Positions 1 through 5,768 of a stretch of DNA of 7,130 nt are shown here, one piece after another. A program made the position numbers and the translations under genes. The stretch covers positions 1-7,130 of the forward strand of contig JASIJX010000399.1 in NCBI GenBank assembly GCA_030049955.1, given 5' to 3'. Source of the DNA: Acidobacteriaceae bacterium. Lineage in GTDB: Bacteria > Acidobacteriota > Terriglobia > Terriglobales > Acidobacteriaceae. Position 1 is the first letter of the stretch. The number at the start of each line of letters is the position of its first letter. The notes beneath the pieces are model-generated. The model did no database searches. It was not told the DNA's origin and worked only from the letters and a program-made list of their open reading frames with translations.

Positions 1-1
1 G

Positions 2-190
2 CTTGCCATGGCTCCGACGCTGGGCCTGGCGCGTATTAAGCAGGCCATCTACGCGAGCGCGGATTCCACGCTCGAGGAGCAATTGATGCGCGAACGCGAT
101 CTGATGCGAGAGCTTGGCAACACGCGCGATTACCGGGAGGGCGTGGATGCTTTCCTAGGCAAGCGCACGCCGGAGTTCCATGGCCGCTGA
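2..190 (+). CDS. paaG: PaaG-like enoyl-CoA hydratase/isomerase, C-terminal fragment (5' end outside window)
   Basis: Only the last 62 codons are present; the open frame runs off the left edge and ends at TGA 188-190. The pattern is GL-x-x-IKQAI, then an LxxQLxxERD stretch, then DYREGVDAFLGKR and PEF near the end. This is the C-terminal trimerisation helix region of crotonase-fold proteins and matches, from memory, the tail of E. coli PaaG especially well. PaaG is the cytoplasmic 1,2-epoxyphenylacetyl-CoA isomerase, which converts the ring epoxide to the seven-membered oxepin-CoA. The catalytic crotonase core lies upstream and cannot be seen, so a PaaF/PaaB-type enoyl-CoA hydratase is the main alternative. 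The gene overlaps the start of the next one (paaH) by 11 nt, which suggests translational coupling and shared pathway membership. Confidence 0.85.
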   Translation, partial: LAMAPTLGLARIKQAIYASADSTLEEQLMRERDLMRELGNTRDYREGVDAFLGKRTPEFHGR

Positions 191-1775
191 GGCACACATC
201 TCCGCAGCGTTGTCGCCCGAGGCCATTGTCGGCGTCGTCGGCGCAGGCGCCATGGGCGCCGGGATTGCGCAGGTGGCGGCGACGGCGGGTCACTCAGTGC
301 GCCTGTTCGACACACGGGTCGACGCGGCAAAGGCTGCGGCCGAACGGATCGCGCATGCAGTGGAGAAGTTAGAGGAGCAAGGCCGGTTGCCATCTGCTGC
401 ATGTAGCGCTGTTATTGGGCGGGTGAAGGCCGTTGAATCTCTCGAAGCGCTGCGTGGCTGCACACTAATCATTGAAGCGATTGTTGAGGAGCTAGAAGCC
501 AAGCGTGCTTTATTTCGCGAGATATCTAACATCGCAACCAGCGAAACACTGCTAGCTACGAATACTTCTTCGCTTTCGGTAACCGCTATTGCTGCAGCGC
601 TCGAACGGCCGCAACAACTTGCGGGCATGCACTTTTTCAACCCCGCGCCACTCATGCCGCTGGTAGAGATCGTCAGCGGCATAAAAACATCTGCCGCCGT
701 TGCCAATGCGCTTTACGCCACGGCAGTTTGCTGGGGCAAGACGCCTGTTCTCGCACGGTCTACGCCGGGCTTTATCGTAAATCGCGTCGCACGGCCGTTT
801 TACGCTGAGGCGCTCCGCCTGATCGAGGAGCAAGCCGCCGGCTGCGCCACAATCGATGCCATTCTGCGCGAGTGCGGCGGGTTTCGCATGGGACCGTTCG
901 AGCTGATGGACCTGATCGGCAACGATGTGAATTATGACGTGACGCGCTCGGTGTTTGAGGCATTCCATGGCGATCCGCGCTACAGGCCTTCGCATGTGCA
1001 GTACGAACTGGTGCAGGCTGGGTTATTAGGACGAAAAAGCGGACGCGGTTTCTATGATTACGGAGCAGGCATTGCCCGGCCTCATCCATCCACGGCCGCG
1101 CCTGCGCCTTTGCCACGCGATGTGCAAATCTTTGGCGGCTCACTGCCTGCAGATGTGATTGCCGAGCGGTTCCGTACGAACGGCGTGCACTTTTTTTCCC
1201 GCGCTCCTCACGCAGATGGTCGAATTGCTGAATGCGATGACGGCGTGCTCTACATGACGGACGGGCGCACGGCCACTGAGCGCGCCACGGCCAACGCCGT
1301 AGCAAATGCCGTGGTAATGGACCTTGCGCTCGATTACCGCAATGCAACGCGAGTCGCCATTGCGTGCGCCGATGGGGCAGACGCCACGGCGGCTGCTTCA
1401 ACTACTGGATTGCTTCAGGCGGCAGGTTTCGCGGTCTCAATTATCGACGATGTTCCTGCTCTCGTCGTGCTGCGCACGGTGGCCATGCTAGCCAATGAGG
1501 GCGCGGACGCGCTCAATCAGGGAGTGGCCTCAGCCGCAGATATTGATCTGGCCATGCGAAAAGGCGTGAATTATCCGCGCGGGCCGCTGGAGTGGGCCGA
1601 TGTGCTTGGGCCTGGATACGTCCTTAAGACGCTCGATCATCTGGCTGCGTGGTATGGAGACGGGCATTATCGTGCTTCCCCGTGGCTGCGCCGCAGGGCG
1701 ATGGCTGAGGCTCGCCTTCACAGCAAAGAAACTGTCATGAGAGCGCCCGCGCCTGTTGAAGCCCTTCGAGGATAG
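180..1775 (+). CDS. paaH: 3-hydroxyacyl-CoA dehydrogenase, PaaH/PaaC type
   Basis: This 531-residue cytoplasmic enzyme should oxidise 3-hydroxyadipyl-CoA to 3-oxoadipyl-CoA with NAD+. The N-terminal Rossmann domain carries GAGAMG at residues 21-26 and an acidic NAD-binding Asp44. Ser130 (in NTSS), His151 (in HFFNP), Glu163 and Asn201 have the spacing of the catalytic and binding residues of human HADH (S137, H158, E170, N208). The first C-terminal 3HCDH domain covers about 195-295 and ends in GLLGRKSGRGFYDY. A reduced Rossmann-like middle segment follows (about 315-425), then a second 3HCDH domain (about 430-505, with GVNYPRGPLEW). This duplicated layout is typical of the PaaC/PaaH family (about 475-505 residues); here it is slightly longer at the N-terminus. 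The ATG at 180 has GGAG four bases upstream and overlaps the paaG end. TTG at 210 is a weaker alternative start. The next gene begins 12 nt after the stop. A short-chain 3-hydroxybutyryl-CoA dehydrogenase role is possible, but the neighbours favour PaaH. Confidence 0.92.
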   Translation: MAAEAHISAALSPEAIVGVVGAGAMGAGIAQVAATAGHSVRLFDTRVDAAKAAAERIAHAVEKLEEQGRLPSAACSAVIGRVKAVESLEALRGCTLIIEAIVEELEAKRALFREISNIATSETLLATNTSSLSVTAIAAALERPQQLAGMHFFNPAPLMPLVEIVSGIKTSAAVANALYATAVCWGKTPVLARSTPGFIVNRVARPFYAEALRLIEEQAAGCATIDAILRECGGFRMGPFELMDLIGNDVNYDVTRSVFEAFHGDPRYRPSHVQYELVQAGLLGRKSGRGFYDYGAGIARPHPSTAAPAPLPRDVQIFGGSLPADVIAERFRTNGVHFFSRAPHADGRIAECDDGVLYMTDGRTATERATANAVANAVVMDLALDYRNATRVAIACADGADATAAASTTGLLQAAGFAVSIIDDVPALVVLRTVAMLANEGADALNQGVASAADIDLAMRKGVNYPRGPLEWADVLGPGYVLKTLDHLAAWYGDGHYRASPWLRRRAMAEARLHSKETVMRAPAPVEALRG

Positions 1776-1787
1776 CGGTGAGCGACG

Positions 1788-3860
1788 ATGAGTAGACAGA
1801 CCAATCTCGCGACCATGACGCCGAGGCGGATTCAGCGTGGGCCGGCGCCGGCATTCGATTGGCTGCGCGTGGTGCGCACGGCGCTGCTCTCGCGCGCACT
1901 CGATGATCTTGAAGAGAAGACGCTGCTTCCGGGTAAACAGATTCACTACCAATTTTCCGCGCGCGGCCACGAACTGGGCCAGGTGCTGCTGGGCACGTTG
2001 CTCACAGACCCGCACGACGCTGTCAGCGGCTACTACCGCTCGCGGCCACTGCTTCTCACTCTGGGCTTAAACCCCGTGGACGCCCTGAAGAGCGGCATGG
2101 CCAAAGCCGGCGGCGTCAGCGACGGCCGCGATATTGGTGTGGTGTTTAACCTTCCAAACCCGGATGGGCCATTGGTGCTGCCGATGGCCGGCGGCGTAGG
2201 CACGCAGTACACACCGGCAGCCGGCTGGGCGCATGCGCTGCGCTATTACAACGAGACGCTGAAGGACGAGCACTATCGACATTCGATCGCAGTCGTTCTT
2301 GGCGGCGACGGATCGGTAGCCACAAATGGATTCTGGGCTGCGCTCAATATCGCCACCACGCGCAGGCTTCCACTGCTCTTCTTTATCGAAGATAACGGCT
2401 ATGGGCTCTCGGCGCCATCTACAGTGCAGACTCCGGGTGGAAATATCGCTGCGAATCTGCATTCGTTTAAGGGGCTGCACATTCTTGAAGCCGGCAGCGA
2501 CGAGCCTGCCGGTGCAGCAGCAGCGATACACGATGCAGTAGCAAGGGTTCGATCCGGCTTTGGCCCGGTGCTGCTGCGGCTCACGATGCCGCGCCTCAGC
2601 GGCCACTCCGGCCAGGACACGCAGGCCTACAAGCCGGCTGGGTTGATCGAGTCTGAGCGGACAAGGGACCCGCTGATAAATCTGCGCAGGTACGTTGTGC
2701 CGGATGTTCTCTCGAATGGGCAGTGGGACGAACTCGAGCGCGAGGCTGCCGAAGAGGTAAGCCGCGCTTACGCAGAAGCAGCGGCGGCTGCAGAGCCAGC
2801 GCCATCGCGCAGAAATGCTACGACCCATGTGTTCGCATGCGATTCGGCGGTCGAAGAGTCCGGGACGGCACCACATCCTGAACCTGCGCGCTCGAACATG
2901 ATCGACGCCATCCGGCGCACGCTCGAGTCGGAATTAAGAGCAAATCCGCGAATGCTTATTTTTGGCGAAGATGTGGGCGCAAAGGGCGGCGTACACACGG
3001 CGACCATGGGGCTGCAAAGCAAATTCGGAGTGGACCGTGTCTTCGACTCGAGCCTTTCGGAAGAAGGAATCGTCGGCAATGCAGTGGGGATGGCGCTGGC
3101 GGGGTTGCGTCCCGTTGTCGAGATCCAGTTCCGCAAGTATGCCGATCCAGCCACCGAGCAGTTGAACGACTGCGGCACAATTCGCTGGCGCACGGCGGGC
3201 CACTTTACTGCACCGATTGTCGTGCGCATTCCAGGCGGATTCAGCTCGCGCTGCGGCGACCCGTGGCACAGCGTTTCAAGCGAAGTTACGTTTGCGCACG
3301 CAATTGGCTGGCAGCTCGCATACCCGTCAAACGCGGAAGACGCAACAGGCCTATTGCGTGCCGCAATGCGGAGCACCAACCCCACCATCTTTTTCGAACA
3401 CCGCGCGCTGCTCGATGCCGCGTCCGCGCGCCGGCCGTATCCCGGCGATGATTTCGTGCTACCCCTGGGTTTGGCGAAGACCGTGCAGAGCGGCACTGAG
3501 CTGACGGTGGTGACGTGGGGAGCGATGGTAGAGCGCTGCGTCCAGGCCGCCGCGCAATCCGGCGCCTCTGTCGAAATTCTCGACCTGCGCACGATTGCTC
3601 CGTGGGACCGGGCGGCTGTGCTCGCATCTGTGGCACGCACCTGCCGCTGCCTCATCGTGCACGAGGATACGCTGACGGCGGGATTCGGCGCCGAGATTGC
3701 AGCAGTTGTGAGCCGCGAGGCTTTTCTTCAACTCGACGCGCCGGTGGAGCGCATGGCAGTGCCGGATATTCCGCTGCCCTACAATGTGGCGCTGATGGAA
3801 GTTGTGCTGCCTGGAGTTCAGGAAATCGCAGAACGAATGCTGGCCATGATTCGCTTTTGA
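1788..3860 (+). CDS. Fused 2-oxoacid dehydrogenase E1 component, alpha/beta subunits in one chain (thiamine-diphosphate dependent)
   Basis: E1 decarboxylates a 2-oxoacid on thiamine diphosphate and passes the acyl group to the lipoyl domain of E2. Residues about 22-335 form the E1-alpha half. It has the TPP/Mg motif G173-D174-G175, ending in E201-D202-N203-G-Y205 (usually NNGY), and the conserved His273 in RLSGHS. An Ala/Pro/Glu-rich linker (about 330-368) leads to the E1-beta half (about 370-690). The beta half shows GEDVGAKGGV (393-402), SLSEEGIVG with the TPP-contacting Glu425, EIQF (445-448), His494 in PWHS, and DLRTIAPWD in the C-terminal transketolase domain. Each half has normal length, so the fusion looks intact. 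The ATG follows a weak GGTGAG five bases upstream, 12 nt after paaH. No E2 or E3 lies in the window. The family fits branched-chain or aryl 2-oxoacids; position inside a paa-type operon suggests phenylpyruvate to phenylacetyl-CoA, which is inference. The substrate cannot be fixed from sequence alone. Confidence 0.92.
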   Translation: MSRQTNLATMTPRRIQRGPAPAFDWLRVVRTALLSRALDDLEEKTLLPGKQIHYQFSARGHELGQVLLGTLLTDPHDAVSGYYRSRPLLLTLGLNPVDALKSGMAKAGGVSDGRDIGVVFNLPNPDGPLVLPMAGGVGTQYTPAAGWAHALRYYNETLKDEHYRHSIAVVLGGDGSVATNGFWAALNIATTRRLPLLFFIEDNGYGLSAPSTVQTPGGNIAANLHSFKGLHILEAGSDEPAGAAAAIHDAVARVRSGFGPVLLRLTMPRLSGHSGQDTQAYKPAGLIESERTRDPLINLRRYVVPDVLSNGQWDELEREAAEEVSRAYAEAAAAAEPAPSRRNATTHVFACDSAVEESGTAPHPEPARSNMIDAIRRTLESELRANPRMLIFGEDVGAKGGVHTATMGLQSKFGVDRVFDSSLSEEGIVGNAVGMALAGLRPVVEIQFRKYADPATEQLNDCGTIRWRTAGHFTAPIVVRIPGGFSSRCGDPWHSVSSEVTFAHAIGWQLAYPSNAEDATGLLRAAMRSTNPTIFFEHRALLDAASARRPYPGDDFVLPLGLAKTVQSGTELTVVTWGAMVERCVQAAAQSGASVEILDLRTIAPWDRAAVLASVARTCRCLIVHEDTLTAGFGAEIAAVVSREAFLQLDAPVERMAVPDIPLPYNVALMEVVLPGVQEIAERMLAMIRF

Positions 3861-3869
3861 AGGAGCCGC

Positions 3870-5069
3870 ATGAGACCTGTCTTTCTTTGCGATGCCGTGC
3901 GAACGCCCATCGGCCGCTATGGCGGGGCGCTGGCCAGCGTGCGCGCAGACGATCTGGCCGCCATTCCAATTCACGCGCTCATTGCGCGCAATACGAACGT
4001 GGATTGGGCGCAGCTCGATGACGTGATTCTTGGCTGCGCGAACCAGGCCGGCGAGGATTGCCGCAATGTGGCGCGCATGGCGCTGCTGCTTGCCGGGCTT
4101 CCCGACTCAATTTCCGGCGCAACGGTGAACCGGTTATGCGGTTCGGGACTGGATGCAGTCGGCACCGCTGCGCGCGCCATTGCTCTGGGCGAAATTGAAT
4201 TCGCCATTGCGGGTGGAGTTGAGTCAATGTCGCGCGCTCCTCTGGTGATGGGCAAGTCTGAGGAGCCGTTCCAGCGCAATGCTGAGATCTTCGATACGAC
4301 AATAGGCTGGAGATTTGTGAACTCGCGGATGCGAGAGCTATACGGGACCGATTCCATGCCGGAGACTGGCGATAATGTGGCGCGGGAGTTCGCCGTGGAG
4401 CGATTACGGCAGGATGAGTTCGCTTATCGCAGCCAGATGCGCGCGGCAAAGGCGTACTCGAATGGATTTTTCGCTGAGGAAATTATCCCAGTGCCGGTGC
4501 GAACTCGCGAAGGCATCACTTGCGTGTGCCGCGACGAGCACCCGCGCTCCAACACCACGCTCGAAGCTCTGGCACGGCTCAAGCCGCTGCAGCCAACAGG
4601 CACCGTCACCGCCGGCAACGCATCCGGGATCAACGATGGCGCGGCGGCGATGATTCTGGCGTCGGAAGACGCAGTCCGCGCGCACAGTCTCACGCCACGC
4701 GCACGCATTCTCGGCATGGCTGTTGCGGGTGTGCCGCCGCGGGTGATGGGCATTGGGCCCGTTCCTGCGACCCGCAAGCTGCTGGCGCAGCTCAAACTCA
4801 CTCTTGAAGACTTTGACTGGATTGAGTTGAACGAGGCATTTGCCAGCCAGGCGCTTGCCTGCCTCCGAAAGCTTGGCGTGCCGGAAGATGCAGAGAATGT
4901 GAATCCGGCCGGCGGCGCTATTGCACTGGGGCATCCGCTGGGCATGAGCGGCGCCCGCCTGGCGCTGACTGCCGCGCACCATTTGCAAAAGTTTGGCGGA
5001 AAGCGCGCGCTCGCCACCATGTGCATTGGCGTGGGCCAGGGAATCGCGCTGGCAATGGAAAAGGCTTAA
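3870..5069 (+). CDS. paaJ: 3-oxoadipyl-CoA thiolase, PaaJ/PcaF type
   Basis: This 399-residue cytoplasmic thiolase should cleave 3-oxoadipyl-CoA with CoA to succinyl-CoA and acetyl-CoA, the last step of the phenylacetyl-CoA and beta-ketoadipate pathways. The N-terminus has DAVRTPIGRYGGAL. The acylated nucleophile is Cys90 in NRLCGSG (codon 4137-4139). The C-terminal domain has Asn321-Glu322-Ala-Phe, His355 in GHPLGMSGAR, and the second catalytic Cys385 in CIGVGQG. The IFDTTIGWRFVN and YGTDSMPET segments are characteristic of the PcaF/PaaJ subgroup as I remember it, rather than of acetoacetyl-CoA or long-chain FadA thiolases. Length is normal (family about 400). The ATG is 9 nt after the stop of the E1 gene, with AAGGAG at 3860-3865, a good ribosome binding site that overlaps the upstream TGA. 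It is last in the operon-like run. PaaJ versus PcaF cannot be told apart by sequence; the paaG and paaH neighbours favour PaaJ. Confidence 0.94.
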   Translation: MRPVFLCDAVRTPIGRYGGALASVRADDLAAIPIHALIARNTNVDWAQLDDVILGCANQAGEDCRNVARMALLLAGLPDSISGATVNRLCGSGLDAVGTAARAIALGEIEFAIAGGVESMSRAPLVMGKSEEPFQRNAEIFDTTIGWRFVNSRMRELYGTDSMPETGDNVAREFAVERLRQDEFAYRSQMRAAKAYSNGFFAEEIIPVPVRTREGITCVCRDEHPRSNTTLEALARLKPLQPTGTVTAGNASGINDGAAAMILASEDAVRAHSLTPRARILGMAVAGVPPRVMGIGPVPATRKLLAQLKLTLEDFDWIELNEAFASQALACLRKLGVPEDAENVNPAGGAIALGHPLGMSGARLALTAAHHLQKFGGKRALATMCIGVGQGIALAMEKA

Positions 5070-5225
5070 CAGAAGCGCTCCTGTTTGGCCGCATCTCGCG
5101 CTAGAGGCGCAACTTGCAGCTGTCTCCATGCGCGCTCGACTGCGGCACAGCGAAACCGTTATGCTTGATAGAGACGCATTTACTGCGCCGTTTGCAGCAA
5201 AAAATAGAAATAGATAGCCGCTGCC

Positions 5226-5230
5226 GGAGG
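5226..5230 (+). promoter_or_regulatory. Ribosome binding site deciding the GTG start of ccdC
   Basis: A perfect GGAGG ends nine bases before GTG 5240-5242. No in-frame ATG lies nearby upstream, and the membrane segment begins within a few residues of this GTG, so the Shine-Dalgarno sequence supports GTG as the true start. Confidence 0.75.
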
Positions 5231-5239
5231 TTTTGAATC

Positions 5240-5719
5240 GTGCATATTCCTCTCACCTTCACCCTTGTTGCCTCGGTGGCCGGACTCGCAGGAGTGCTGG
5301 TGTGGCGCGTGCGCGAGGGCCGCACCGCGGTTACCGTCCGCAAGATTCTGATTCCTCCCGTCGGCATGGCCACGGGATTCTCGATGTTTATCGTCCCGGC
5401 TTTTCGCGTTCCCATCACCTGGGCCATTGGCGCATTCCTCATCGGCGCCATCGCACTTGCGTATCCGCTGCTGATCACCTCGTCGCTCGAACGCACCGGC
5501 GACGTGATCATGATGAAGCGCTCGGGCGCATTCTTTACCGTGGTCATCGCGCTGGCCGCCATCCGTTATCTGGCGCGCGGCTATTTCGATGCGATTCTTT
5601 CGATCGAGCAGACCGGAGGGCTCTTCTTCATCCTGGCTTTCGGAATGATCCTGCGCTGGCGCATGAACATGTTCCGGAAGTACCGCGCCCTGACGGCCTG
5701 CCAGCCAACCGCAGCCTGA
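5240..5719 (+). CDS. ccdC: CcdC-family multi-pass membrane protein
   Basis: This small hydrophobic protein of 159 residues has about five predicted membrane segments (roughly residues 5-22, 36-53, 60-79, 97-113 and 121-140). It ends in a short basic-rich cytosolic tail. Features matching the CcdC/DUF1453 family, including Bacillus subtilis CcdC of about 160 residues, are the K-x-L-x-PP-x-x-M-x-TGF motif near residues 35-47, FRVP, a central KRSGAFF, and GGLFFILAFGMILRWRMNM near residues 124-142. CcdC was named from its place in a B. subtilis cytochrome c biogenesis region, but its biochemical role is not established. The gene starts at GTG. A 170-nt gap without a clear promoter or terminator separates it from the thiolase, so it is probably its own transcription unit. 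No other cytochrome maturation gene is in the window. Family assignment is firm; function is uncertain. Confidence 0.86.
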   Translation: MHIPLTFTLVASVAGLAGVLVWRVREGRTAVTVRKILIPPVGMATGFSMFIVPAFRVPITWAIGAFLIGAIALAYPLLITSSLERTGDVIMMKRSGAFFTVVIALAAIRYLARGYFDAILSIEQTGGLFFILAFGMILRWRMNMFRKYRALTACQPTAA

Positions 5720-5735
5720 GCAATGCGCGCTGCGG
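5709..5735. terminator. Possible hairpin at the convergent ccdC / beta-mannosidase junction
   Basis: CCGCAGC (5709-5715) is complementary to GCTGCGG (5729-5735). This gives a 7-bp GC-rich stem with a 13-nt loop that spans the ccdC stop codon. It lies between two converging genes, where a terminator is expected. No T-run follows on either strand, so it is not a standard intrinsic terminator, and a 7-bp match could arise by chance in GC-rich DNA. Confidence 0.25.
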
Positions 5736-5768
5736 AGCCGATTGCACGGCCCGAAGCGCCAGCATCTG

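Noticed and set aside
2067..2876. 269-codon open frame on the minus strand
   Set aside because: Antisense to the E1-alpha half, which has clear thiamine motifs. The product is Arg/Cys-rich and shows no recognisable domain.
2768..3655. 295-codon open frame on the minus strand
   Set aside because: It lies entirely opposite the well-supported E1-beta half. Its translation is Ser/Arg/Ala-rich without family motifs, typical of an antisense shadow in GC-rich coding DNA.
3515..4021. 168-codon plus-strand frame bridging the E1 and thiolase genes
   Set aside because: Both genes it overlaps have conserved motifs in their own frames. The alternative product is rich in Arg, Cys and Gly with no domain.
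5070..5239. Possible promoter (TTGATA at 5164-5169) or terminator in the thiolase-ccdC gap
   Set aside because: No acceptable -10 box lies 16-18 nt downstream of the TTGATA. The only stems found are 4-5 bp and are not followed by a T-run. Nothing here is better than chance.
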